NCBI GenBank assembly: GCA_015485715.1 | Contig: WFTA01000005.1 | Coordinates: forward strand, 1-23,332 | Reading direction: 5' to 3' | Origin: Patescibacteria group bacterium | Lineage (GTDB): Bacteria > Patescibacteriota > Patescibacteriia > WFTA01 > S139-112 | DNA length: 23,332 bases | Part shown: positions 15,691 to 23,323 of the stretch, in pieces | Position numbering within the stretch: the first letter of the stretch is position 1 | Layout: each line of letters begins with the position of its first letter | Position numbers and translations under genes: made by a program | The notes under the pieces: model-generated | The model's input: the letters and a program-made list of their open reading frames with translations, nothing else | Database searches by the model: none | What the model was told of the DNA's origin: nothing

Positions 15691-16515
15691 TCACCCTACC
15701 TCTACATCTACCATAACAGGATCGTGATCTGATAGTAAATTTTTTGAAGACTGTTTAATAACCTCAAAATTAGTAAGCTTGATGTTAAACTTTTCCAAAT
15801 CACGAACCAAAATATAATCAAGTCTTTGGTCTCTATTAGTGTCATTAAACCATACGTGTGTGTATTTATTATCCTTATTATATGTTGTCAAACTTGAAAT
15901 ACTCTTGTTTAATATCTTTGCACTATCTTTAAATCCAGATCTAAGTAGCAGTGCTTCTGCCTTTGTTTCTTGCTCAAAATCAGCATTTAAATCTCCCATC
16001 AAAAAAACAGGAATCTCGCCTCTCAATCTCTCTATCTTATCAAGTATATTTGAAATCTGTCTTTGTCTAAACATCTCAGCAATTATATGACTGCCAGTGA
16101 ACAGGTGGGTGTTTATTACCAGTAGTGAAACTGAATTTACTTTAATAACTGATTTTAAAAATCCCTTTCTACCCACTCTCTCTACCAATCCGTATCTTAA
16201 CTTTCTTCCAAATGGCTCAAAACTGGAAGCAATGATGGGATATTTTGAATATATAACCAAACCTCCTGTTAGATCAAACTTTTTAAATAAAAATACGCGC
16301 CTGCTTCTGTCATACCCTTCAGTAATAAAATATTCTTCCCCTAAATCTTTTAATATCAAATCTCTGTGTTTAATATCAAAAGACTCCTGCAAAGCTATAA
16401 TATCAGCTTGATGTTCTCTTAAAAAATGACCTATTTGGTGTATTCTTTCATGTCTTCTTACAGAAAACCAAAAAGGTATATCCCAGATATTCCAGCTTAT
16501 TATCCTAACTTTCAT
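15691..16515 (-). CDS. Endonuclease/exonuclease/phosphatase-fold hydrolase
   Basis: A 274-residue member of the metal-dependent EEP superfamily (DNase I, exonuclease III, sphingomyelinase, inositol phosphatase relatives). Visible motifs: SWNIW with N9, ALQES with E44, NTHL with H137, MGDLNAD with D175/N177, and LLSDHDPV with D263/H264, so the full phosphodiesterase active site is there. No signal peptide is obvious; residues 1-8 form the first strand of the fold. The arrangement resembles neutral sphingomyelinase-like EEP proteins more than exonuclease III, but the substrate (nucleic acid, lipid head group or inositol phosphate) cannot be decided. It ends the minus-strand pair with the pseudouridine synthase, 4 bases after that gene's stop, suggesting one transcript. 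Confidence 0.9.
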   Translation of the reverse strand: MKVRIISWNIWDIPFWFSVRRHERIHQIGHFLREHQADIIALQESFDIKHRDLILKDLGEEYFITEGYDRSRRVFLFKKFDLTGGLVIYSKYPIIASSFEPFGRKLRYGLVERVGRKGFLKSVIKVNSVSLLVINTHLFTGSHIIAEMFRQRQISNILDKIERLRGEIPVFLMGDLNADFEQETKAEALLLRSGFKDSAKILNKSISSLTTYNKDNKYTHVWFNDTNRDQRLDYILVRDLEKFNIKLTNFEVIKQSSKNLLSDHDPVMVDVEVG

Positions 16516-16519
16516 ATTA

Positions 16520-17443
16520 TTATTTTAATTGTTTGAGAAACCTTTTTAACTCTATATCAAGCTCTGATATATATTCTACCCAATCTCCATCTAAATTGTA
16601 AAACCCTATCTTCCAGCTATGCAAAAAAGGTCTTGCAAGCAGGAAGGAAAATCTGGATTTTTTATACTTTTTACTTATATACACCTTCTCGCCAACTATA
16701 GGGTGTCCGTAAAAATTTAGATGCACCCTTATCTGATGCATTCTTCCTGTTTTAGGGTATACTTGCAATAAAGTAAAATTTTGATACTCTTTTTCTTTGA
16801 TAAAATATGTCTCTGCCCTCCGTCCTTCAGGAGATGTTTTCATAAAACCATCCTTTCTTCTGGCAAGAGGAGATTTTATACAATCTTCTTCTTTGTTTAT
16901 TTTGCCAAAAACAAGCGCTTTATAAACTTTCTTTACTGTCCTGTTTTTAAACTGATTTTTTAAATATTCAAACATCTCAGAACTTCTTGCCACAACCATA
17001 ATCCCTGAAACCTGCATATCAAGCCTGTGCACAATCCCGGGTCTGCTCTTTTCACCTATTCCAGATATTTCAGGAAATCTCTCAACCAAATATCCCGCCA
17101 GAGTATCTTCTAAGGAATATTTAGAATCAGGATGCACAGGCAAACCACTTGGTTTGGAAATCACTAAATAAGAATCACAAGCATATACTATCTTTATCTT
17201 TTTGAGAATATCTTTATCAATCTTTGACTGCTTAGACCTTATCTCTTCAATCTCTATCTTATCTTCTTCTCTCAATTTATAATGTTTTGACTCTCTTTTG
17301 TTATTTACTTTTACCTTCCCTTTTTCTATAATATGCTGAGCTTGGTTTCGTGAAATCTCAAGTACGCTGCTAATAAAAATATCTAATCTTTTGTTTGTAT
17401 ATATTTGATATTGATCTTTGATAATATATTTTTCTTTCATCAT
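16520..17443 (-). CDS. rluD: RluD-family RNA pseudouridine synthase
   Basis: A 307-residue enzyme (from the ATG chosen) that converts uridines in 23S rRNA, or possibly another RNA, to pseudouridine. An N-terminal S4 RNA-binding domain (ISRNQAQHIIEKGKVKVNNK, about 30-49) precedes the catalytic domain with RPGIVHRLDMQVSG, whose Asp (about residue 142) is the nucleophile. SKPSGLPVHP (96-105) and the later GRMHQIRVHL are further RluA/RluD signatures. The frame is open to a TTG at 17488, but the extra 15 residues are unlike the family, so I use the ATG at 17443 (a second ATG follows at once). It precedes the EEP hydrolase in a likely operon. RluD versus other RluA-family members is not settled. 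Confidence 0.93.
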   Translation of the reverse strand: MMKEKYIIKDQYQIYTNKRLDIFISSVLEISRNQAQHIIEKGKVKVNNKRESKHYKLREEDKIEIEEIRSKQSKIDKDILKKIKIVYACDSYLVISKPSGLPVHPDSKYSLEDTLAGYLVERFPEISGIGEKSRPGIVHRLDMQVSGIMVVARSSEMFEYLKNQFKNRTVKKVYKALVFGKINKEEDCIKSPLARRKDGFMKTSPEGRRAETYFIKEKEYQNFTLLQVYPKTGRMHQIRVHLNFYGHPIVGEKVYISKKYKKSRFSFLLARPFLHSWKIGFYNLDGDWVEYISELDIELKRFLKQLK

Positions 17444-17510
17444 AACACATTTACTTTGTATTAAGTATAAAACAAAAGAGTGGTCCAAACAAATATTTTT
17501 CTGTAAATGT

Positions 17511-17539
17511 TTGTTAAAATATTAAAAATCTATTAAAAT
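17511..17539 (+). promoter_or_regulatory. Sigma-70-type promoter for smc
   Basis: TTGTTA (17511-17516) and TAAAAT (17534-17539) with a 17-base spacer; predicted start about 17546, some 18 bases before the smc ATG. The region is very AT-rich, so chance matches are possible. Confidence 0.4.
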
Positions 17540-17563
17540 AAAAGTAAAATTATATCCAAAAAT

Positions 17564-19813
17564 ATGTATTTAAAGAAGATAGAAATAAACGGTTTTAAAT
17601 CGTTTGCTAAAAAGACAACCCTTGAATTTGGACAAGGTATTACTGCTATCGTGGGTCCCAATGGATCAGGAAAAAGCAATATTGCAGAAGCTGTAAAATG
17701 GGTTATGGGAGAACAAAGCATAAAATCACTAAGAGGAGAAAAAAGTACAGATGTGATCTTTTCAGGCACTGACAAAGTATCCAGACTTGGAATGGCAGAA
17801 GTATCTCTATACTTTGATAATACTGACAACTCAATAGACATAACCTCTGACTCAGAAATATCCATGATAAAAGATATGAGTGAATTTGTTATCACCAGAA
17901 GACTGCACAGAGACGGAAAAAGTGAGTATCTCTTCAATGGTCAAAATGTCAGGCTTCATGATATTCAACTCCTGCTTGCTGAAATAAATCTAAGCAGTCG
18001 CACCTACTCTGTAATAGGGCAGGGTATGGTTGATGAAATCCTGTCCTTCTCACCACAAGAGAGAAAAGATTTTTTTGAAGAAGCGGCAGGAGTTAAACCG
18101 CTTCAAATTAAAAAAAACGAAGCAATTAGAAAACTGGAGAACACTTTCAGAAATCTAGAAGAAGTACAAATACAAGTAAACGAAATTTTACCCAGATTAA
18201 GGTCTTTAAGCAGACAGGTTAAAAACCTTGAGAAAAAAACTGAAATAGAAAACAGATTAAGAGATGCCCAGTATCATTACTATGGTCAGGAAATGTATCA
18301 CCTCAAACAAGAGTATATAAAAATAAAAAAAGAAGAGGAGGATTTGAACAAAAAAATAGAAAAACTAGAAAAAGAAATATCTACCCTTCAGGAAAAAATG
18401 TTTTCCTATACCAAACAAGAAAGCCATTCCAAAAAACTTTCTCAAATTCAAAAACAATACCAACAACTGATGGATAAGAAAAACCAACTGCAAAATGAAT
18501 TAATTGTGCTTAAAAATAAACAATTCCAAAATAGACAAAAAACACAACAGGAATCAATACCAGTTGCTATAGTAGAAGATATCTGCAAAAGAATCAATCA
18601 AAATATTGAACAGGTAGAAAAAAATATTTTAGGTATAAATAATGTAGCAGAGATAAAACAGAAAATAAAGATTTTTTTAGAAAACATAAAATCATATCTT
18701 AAACCTCTAAACCAATATTGGAGCAGTAGGAAGGAAGACGGGGGAGATCTTGCGGGTAAAGTATCAAAAATAGAAAAACAAATCATGGAAATAGATGAAC
18801 AAATATCACAAATATCAGGTCAGATGCAAACACTTGCCAGTCAGGAATCTCAGGAAAAATCCATGATCTGGGAAATACAAAAATCTCTGCAGGAAAAACA
18901 AATCAATCTGAATACCCTTACCAATGAGAGAAACAACTTCAGAGTAGAGATGGCTAAAATCGACACACGACTGTCAGATATTGAACAAGAGATCATATCA
19001 GAAATAGGAGAAGACTTCCTTATTCAAGTAGGAAACTGGAATTATACTAAAAAACAAGACAACACAAAAAACTTGTATGAAGAGATACATAAACTTAAGC
19101 ACCAGTTGTCTCTTATAGGAGGTATTGACCCATTGGTAAAAGACGAGTATAAAGAGGTAAAAGAAAGATATGACTTCCTCACTCAACAAACAGAAGATCT
19201 AAAAAAAGCATCTGATAATCTCATAAATTTGATAGATGATCTCAACAAAGAGATTGTAAAAAAATTCAATATGTCATTTCAAAAAATAAACGAAAAATTT
19301 AGAGAGTTTTTTCAATTCCTCTTTAATGGCGGTAAAGCAGAATTAAAGTTAATTAAAAAAGACACACAAGATGAATTAAAGTCAGAAGAAGAATATGAAG
19401 ATGAACTTCTGTCACACAATATTAAAAAATACATAAAAACTTCAAACGATGAAATAGCAGGAGTAGATATATTTTCCACCCCTCCTGGAAAAAAATTAAA
19501 ATCAATATCCATGCTCTCAGGGGGTGAAAAAGCACTTACTGCTATAGCTCTAATTTGCGCTATTATAGCCAATAACCCCGCACCGTTTGTGGTTTTAGAT
19601 GAAGTTGATGCAGCTCTGGATGAAGCAAACTCTATACGATTTGCTGACATAATAGGCAAACTATCCAAACAATCCCAATTCATTGTCATCACACACAATA
19701 GAGCTACTATGGAAAAATCAAATATTTTGTACGGCATCACTATGGGAGACAATGGTATATCTCAGATACTGTCACTCAAACTAGAAGATGCTAAACAATA
19801 TGTAAACAGGTAA
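17564..19813 (+). CDS. smc: Short SMC-family ATPase lacking a recognisable hinge
   Basis: A 749-residue chromosome structural ATPase; ordinary bacterial SMC is about 1150-1200 residues. Both halves of the ATPase head are intact: Walker A GPNGSGKS (31-38), the FKSFAKKT start (11-18), the Q-loop region IGQGMVDEIL (151-160), the signature LSGGEK (651-656) and Walker B VVLDEVDAALDE (676-687). Between them are two coiled-coil stretches (about 185-330 and 400-565). Where a hinge domain of some 150 residues should sit there is only a segment at about 330-400 (SIPVAIVEDICKRINQNIEQ at its start) without the usual glycine-rich hinge motifs. The head is clearly SMC-type rather than RecF or Rad50 by its start and FFEEAAG segment (170-176). 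The frame is continuous, so this is not a frameshifted normal SMC. L19 follows from its own promoter. Confidence 0.88.
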   Translation: MYLKKIEINGFKSFAKKTTLEFGQGITAIVGPNGSGKSNIAEAVKWVMGEQSIKSLRGEKSTDVIFSGTDKVSRLGMAEVSLYFDNTDNSIDITSDSEISMIKDMSEFVITRRLHRDGKSEYLFNGQNVRLHDIQLLLAEINLSSRTYSVIGQGMVDEILSFSPQERKDFFEEAAGVKPLQIKKNEAIRKLENTFRNLEEVQIQVNEILPRLRSLSRQVKNLEKKTEIENRLRDAQYHYYGQEMYHLKQEYIKIKKEEEDLNKKIEKLEKEISTLQEKMFSYTKQESHSKKLSQIQKQYQQLMDKKNQLQNELIVLKNKQFQNRQKTQQESIPVAIVEDICKRINQNIEQVEKNILGINNVAEIKQKIKIFLENIKSYLKPLNQYWSSRKEDGGDLAGKVSKIEKQIMEIDEQISQISGQMQTLASQESQEKSMIWEIQKSLQEKQINLNTLTNERNNFRVEMAKIDTRLSDIEQEIISEIGEDFLIQVGNWNYTKKQDNTKNLYEEIHKLKHQLSLIGGIDPLVKDEYKEVKERYDFLTQQTEDLKKASDNLINLIDDLNKEIVKKFNMSFQKINEKFREFFQFLFNGGKAELKLIKKDTQDELKSEEEYEDELLSHNIKKYIKTSNDEIAGVDIFSTPPGKKLKSISMLSGGEKALTAIALICAIIANNPAPFVVLDEVDAALDEANSIRFADIIGKLSKQSQFIVITHNRATMEKSNILYGITMGDNGISQILSLKLEDAKQYVNR

Positions 19814-19815
19814 GC

Positions 19816-19844
19816 TTGACTTTTTTACCAATTCTAGGTAGTAT
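19816..19844 (+). promoter_or_regulatory. rplS: Sigma-70-type promoter for rplS
   Basis: TTGACT (19816-19821) and TAGTAT (19839-19844) with a 17-base spacer, starting right after the smc stop. Predicted start near 19851, 40 bases before the L19 ATG. Confidence 0.5.
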
Positions 19845-19890
19845 TTATCTTGTAAATTTTATTCAAAATTAATATTAATTTTCCAAATAT

Positions 19891-20271
19891 ATGTCTGATA
19901 AACAAGCAGATAAACAAGTTAAAGATGAATCAAGTAACAAGTCTTCATACGACTGGGTAAGACCCGGTGTCACTGTAAAGGTTCACCAGCTTATTAAAGA
20001 AACCGATACTAAAGGAAACGAAAAACAAAGAGTACAAATTTTTGAAGGAATTGTAATTGCCAGAAAACACGGATCAGAGCCCGGTGCATCTATTACAGTT
20101 AGAAAAATATCAAACGGAGTTGGTGTAGAAAAAATATTTCCCATCTTCTCTCCTCTGGTTGTTAAAATAGAACCTGTAAAGAAAGCAAGGGTAAGAAGAG
20201 CCAAGCTTTATTATCTTAGAAACTACAAGAAGAAATTGAAAGAAGTTAAAATATCTGCTGACGAAAAATAG
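19891..20271 (+). CDS. rplS: Ribosomal protein L19
   Basis: A 126-residue 50S subunit protein located at the 30S-50S interface. The conserved core is clear: VRPGVTVKVHQLIKE (23-37), QIFEGIVIARKHG (49-61), SITVRKISNGVGVEKIFP (67-84) and KKARVRRAKLYYLR (97-110). The first ~20 residues (Lys/Ser/Asp-rich) replace the usual N-terminal helix of L19, and a short charged tail follows the core, so it is slightly longer than the common ~115 residues. It has its own promoter after smc and precedes tRNA-Leu by 19 bases. The usual trmD-rimM neighbours of rplS are absent. Confidence 0.97.
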   Translation: MSDKQADKQVKDESSNKSSYDWVRPGVTVKVHQLIKETDTKGNEKQRVQIFEGIVIARKHGSEPGASITVRKISNGVGVEKIFPIFSPLVVKIEPVKKARVRRAKLYYLRNYKKKLKEVKISADEK

Positions 20272-20286
20272 TCCGCTTTTTGCGGA
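20272..20286 (+). terminator. Short hairpin between rplS and tRNA-Leu
   Basis: TCCGC-TTTTT-GCGGA begins at the base after the L19 stop codon. There is no T run after it, so it may be a weak terminator or a processing signal separating the L19 message from the tRNA 19 bases downstream. Confidence 0.35.
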
Positions 20287-20290
20287 TTGG

Positions 20291-20374
20291 GCGGATGTGG
20301 CGGAACTGGTAGACGCGCTAGCTTGAGGGGCTAGTGGCCATAAGGCTGTGGGAGTTCGAGTCTCCCCATCCGCA
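20291..20374 (+). tRNA. tRNA-Leu (anticodon GAG)
   Basis: Acceptor GCGGATG (20291-20297) pairs with CATCCGC (20367-20373). The anticodon stem CTAGC/GCTAG encloses loop TTGAGGG, giving GAG. A long variable arm (TGGCCATAAGGCTGT) marks it as class II, and the T arm carries GTTCGAGTC. Discriminator A73 is 20374; CCA is not encoded. Confidence 0.97.
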
Positions 20375-20625
20375 CAGCTAATTTCTTTTCTCTTTATATT
20401 CCACTCTGTACAAATCGCAAACAGTAGAGAGAATAAACACCATCTGAAAAACTATAAATACTTTTTAGGTACAAACCACATATCTAAAATACACTTCCTC
20501 CCAAAACAAAAACACCTTATTCTTCTTTGTCTTTAAACAAATGACTACAATTACAAACATTGATATTGAATTATTGTTTTTAATATACAAATATGCTAAA
20601 TGTTTGTATTATTTTTGTCTTAATA

Positions 20626-20653
20626 TTGATTTATAAATCAAACCTGATAAAAT
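20626..20653 (+). promoter_or_regulatory. Promoter for tRNA-Val, with a palindrome over the -35 box
   Basis: TTGATT (20626-20631) and TAAAAT (20648-20653) are 16 bases apart, placing the start near 20660, just before the tRNA. The -35 box is part of a perfect 16-base palindrome, TTGATTTATAAATCAA (20626-20641), which could be an operator or a coincidence of AT-rich sequence. Confidence 0.4.
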
Positions 20654-20664
20654 AAATTACACAG

Positions 20665-20738
20665 GGACGCGTAGCTCAGTTGGTTAGAGCGCTACGTTGA
20701 CATCGTAGAGGTCCCCCGTTCGAGTCGGGGCGCGTCCA
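20665..20738 (+). tRNA. tRNA-Val (anticodon GAC)
   Basis: Acceptor GGACGCG (20665-20671) pairs with CGCGTCC (20731-20737); anticodon stem CTACG/CGTAG with loop TTGACAT gives GAC; T arm CCCCG-TTCGAGT-CGGGG. Discriminator A73 is 20738 and CCA is not encoded. A phosphoribosyltransferase gene starts 17 bases later. Confidence 0.97.
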
Positions 20739-20755
20739 CACCTAAACATTTGCTT

Positions 20756-21166
20756 ATGTCTAAAAACAAACTATATTATACTTGGCAGGAATTTGATAAG
20801 GATATCAAAACCCTTGCTCAAAGTGAATGGCTTAAAAAGCGAAATATAAAAAACATTTATGGCATACCGCGTGGGGGACTAATAGTTGCTGTACGTCTTT
20901 CCTATATTATAGACAAACCTGTAATCTTGAACTCATACGATATTGGTAAAGAAACACTTATTGTTGATGATATTTGTGATACAGGAGAAACTCTGAAAAA
21001 ACTTTTCTCATTGTTTGATTTCAATCCACCCGCCTTTACTATTTTCTACAAAACAAACCCAAACTTCAAACCAGATTTTTATTTTAAAGAAAAAACAAAC
21101 TGGGTTGTGTTTCCATGGGAAGAAGAATCAACATCAAAATATGATGGAACATTTAGTGCTTCTTAA
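20756..21166 (+). CDS. Small phosphoribosyltransferase-like protein
   Basis: A 136-residue type I PRTase-fold protein, similar in style to xanthine/hypoxanthine phosphoribosyltransferases that join a purine base to PRPP. The core GIPRGGLIVAVRLS (36-49) forms the first strand-loop and LIVDDICDTGETL (68-80) is the PRPP-binding motif with the acidic pair D71/D72. The region between is shortened to about 18 residues, and the base-specificity hood is small, ending in FPWEEE. The frame opens at a TTG (20750), but the ATG at 20756 fits better. It begins 17 bases after tRNA-Val and probably shares its transcript. It overlaps by 14 bases the end of a convergent broken gene. The nucleobase is not predictable. 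Confidence 0.85.
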   Translation: MSKNKLYYTWQEFDKDIKTLAQSEWLKKRNIKNIYGIPRGGLIVAVRLSYIIDKPVILNSYDIGKETLIVDDICDTGETLKKLFSLFDFNPPAFTIFYKTNPNFKPDFYFKEKTNWVVFPWEEESTSKYDGTFSAS

Positions 21167-21477
21167 TTTTCTCTATATCATCTACTATAAGCCAAGCACA
21201 TTGCATCCCAAATCCTTTCTTATCTATATTAAATTCTTTAATTTTTACAATATCATCCAAAAAGATTAAAATACAATACCTTTTTGATTTACAACTTTCA
21301 AAAAAAACTTCTTCTATTTTCTTTGGTAATACCTATACTGTCTCCATATTCATTAAAAATATATTCTATTTTATTTCTATCCAAATCATCAAACTGCTTC
21401 ACATCTAAAACATTTGCTTTTGCTGTCACAGGTCCTCCAGTGTATTTGAAATAAATCAGATCTCCTCTTTTAATCAT
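21153..21477 (-). pseudogene. ASCH/PUA-like gene broken by a one-base frameshift
   Basis: Starting at the ATG at 21477 the frame reads KRGDLIYFKYTGGPVTAKA and onward for 59 residues to a TGA at 21298-21300. The next frame continues the protein without a break from about 21320: EEVFFESCKSKRYCILIFLD, then KGFGMQCAWLIVDD, ending at TAA 21153-21155. Removing one A from the AAAA run (T run 21317-21320 on the plus strand) restores about 107 residues. The restored protein resembles the ASCH/PUA-like fold, thought to bind RNA or modified nucleobases: a GDLIYFK start, GGPV turn and C-terminal GFG...AW segment. Both pieces are too short to be called individually. It is either a recent pseudogene or a base-calling error. 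It overlaps the end of the convergent phosphoribosyltransferase gene. Confidence 0.7.
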
Positions 21478-21485
21478 AAAGAATA

Positions 21486-21529
21486 GAGAATCTAAAAATA
21501 GATTCCCTGATTAAATCGGGGAATGACAA
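21486..21529. repeat. REP-like palindromic repeat, copy A
   Basis: ATTCCCTGAT (21502-21511) pairs with ATCGGGGAAT (21515-21524) around TAA, a 10-bp stem with one G:T pair, flanked by GAGAATCTA on the left and GACAA on the right. This is the layout of the widespread bacterial ATTCCC...GGGAATGACA intergenic repeats. A degraded copy lies at 21684-21725 in the same gap. Confidence 0.6.
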
Positions 21530-21683
21530 GAGAAAATTGGAGAATAATAATCTTTTCTCTATGAGGATTATCACTGAATACTGATTTTAAAAAATAGTTC
21601 ACTAAAATAAATAAAAAACTTTTAATTTTTAGAAAAAACTTTATTTGGTTACAACACCCTTGTTGTCATGCTCCGCAAAAGCA

Positions 21684-21725
21684 GAGAATCTATAAAAGAC
21701 CCTTCTATTAAACAGGGAATAACAA
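21684..21725. repeat. REP-like palindromic repeat, copy B (decayed)
   Basis: GAGAATCTATAAAAGACCC (left) and AACAGGGAATAACAA (right) match copy A with several changes that weaken the stem. Just before it, CTCCGC-AAAA-GCAGAG (21671-21686) forms another small hairpin with one mismatch. It lies 24 bases beyond the stop of the minus-strand membrane protein and may sit in its 3' untranslated RNA. Confidence 0.5.
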
Positions 21726-21748
21726 TGAACTATCTCATTTGAAGATTA

Positions 21749-23323
21749 CTAATATATTTCTTCTTTCTTTTCTTTGATAAACGCAAACAAATCATCAAAA
21801 AGTTCTACCAGCATCTTAAATGGAGTCTCTATAATAAAATCAAGGATAAATACAAAAATATTTATCTTAGATGACTTAAGGGAAATCCACCTCCCGGCCC
21901 GAACTATTGGTAATGTAAAAAGATCAAAAAGCGCTGTAAAGAAATTTTCTTTTTTATCCTCTACCACAAGTCGTCTGGCAGTTTGTCTGATGCGTATAGC
22001 AAAAAAACTCACCAAACTCAAAAAGAGTAAAAACAAAAACATACTTACAATATTAAATCCGAGTTTATCCAAAACAGCTATCAAAACACCAAAAGTTATT
22101 ATATACATCATAAAATATAAAAAGGTAGCTATTACGCCACGAGTAGTACTATTATCTGAAATTCGCAATTCACTGAAAATAATTTTCTTTTTATCAGATA
22201 CACCATATACAATCCAATTTATTCCATCTATAATATTTTTAGTGTTTCTGTGTGATGGTATCTTAGTAACAGAAGATATAAACATCAAAAGGGCTGGGTG
22301 AAATAAAATATTTGTAAACAAAGGTACAAAGAGTATTTTTCCATGATAAAACATATCAAACGGCACTTCTATAATAAAAGCTAAAATAATTTTGGTAAAA
22401 AATATAAAAAGAACAGATCTGACAGCTGACCTTCTAAGAACTTCCTTGCTGTGTTTATACCTTTTCTCACACTCCTTCCTAACCAGTTGAGATAAAATAT
22501 GAGAATCAGAGAAAATCTTATCAGCGTCTTGAGAGTACTTTCTCAACACCCCATCTATAATCAAAAAATAAACAGCAAGTGTTTTTAAATTTTTGGAAAG
22601 TTTATCAACTGTTTTATTATAGATTATATCGTCTATGTTTTTTCTTACATTCCAAAAATTATTTATAAAACTATTTACCTCTTGAGGATTGTGAGTGGTC
22701 CAGTTTTTATATGTAATGTTCAATAACTTATAAGCAATCCAATTATTATCTACCCGAAACAAACTCCTTGCAGATGCCACAAAAACATATATATCTTTTC
22801 TTTTATTATCAATAGATGTTTTAAAAACAACACTTTTTCTTGCTGTTTTATACATTACATCTAACAATGCGTTTTCTCTGTGATGAGGAATTATGGCTTC
22901 CTCAATTTCAACTACTGCTATATTTACAACCCAATCAAAAACCTTATTCTTTATCTTTAATTTCAACCCAGAAGATATATTATTATAAATATATATATAT
23001 TTAGAAATAATAGCTTCAACAACAGAAATTATATCTACAGGAAGGGTATTATTAGGGAGATATTTTGCTCTTATTAATTCCTCAACCAATGATCTTGCTA
23101 TTTTAGAAGAATTATTACCTGAAGTGATTCTTCTTTTCAAAATTCTTGACATTGCATGCCTTCTAACAAGATGCTCCTCATTATATTCAAAAATATTCCT
23201 AAATCTCTCATAAGCTGAAGCAAGTTTTGTAGAAAATTCACCAACTGAAATTTTTTCATCAGAATCTTTCCATCCAATTGGTTTTTTATATACTTCAATT
23301 AAATATTTAATCAAATCATTCAT
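21749..23323 (-). CDS. Large membrane protein of unknown function
   Basis: A 524-residue protein I do not recognise as a named family. The first ~295 residues are mostly soluble and helical, rich in charged residues and Asn, with no signal peptide. Then come about four membrane segments (roughly 303-320, 330-352, 397-417, 425-443), a basic cytoplasm-like stretch (IRIRQTARRLVVEDKK, 443-458) and an amphipathic C-terminal part (461-515) with two similar modules, FFTALFDLFTLPIVRAGRW and IETPFKMLVELFDDLFAFIK, each with an aromatic-rich FDLF/FDDLF element and a proline. A long soluble N-terminal domain before membrane helices suggests an envelope or membrane-scaffold role, but that is speculation. 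It starts with an ATG at the right edge (23323); nothing supports a start further upstream, though only 9 bases remain. Confidence 0.75.
   Translation of the reverse strand: MNDLIKYLIEVYKKPIGWKDSDEKISVGEFSTKLASAYERFRNIFEYNEEHLVRRHAMSRILKRRITSGNNSSKIARSLVEELIRAKYLPNNTLPVDIISVVEAIISKYIYIYNNISSGLKLKIKNKVFDWVVNIAVVEIEEAIIPHHRENALLDVMYKTARKSVVFKTSIDNKRKDIYVFVASARSLFRVDNNWIAYKLLNITYKNWTTHNPQEVNSFINNFWNVRKNIDDIIYNKTVDKLSKNLKTLAVYFLIIDGVLRKYSQDADKIFSDSHILSQLVRKECEKRYKHSKEVLRRSAVRSVLFIFFTKIILAFIIEVPFDMFYHGKILFVPLFTNILFHPALLMFISSVTKIPSHRNTKNIIDGINWIVYGVSDKKKIIFSELRISDNSTTRGVIATFLYFMMYIITFGVLIAVLDKLGFNIVSMFLFLLFLSLVSFFAIRIRQTARRLVVEDKKENFFTALFDLFTLPIVRAGRWISLKSSKINIFVFILDFIIETPFKMLVELFDDLFAFIKEKKEEIY

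Noticed and set aside
20348..20536. A 62-codon plus-strand open frame
   Set aside because: It starts inside tRNA-Leu and shows no recognisable protein pattern; chance frame in AT-rich DNA.
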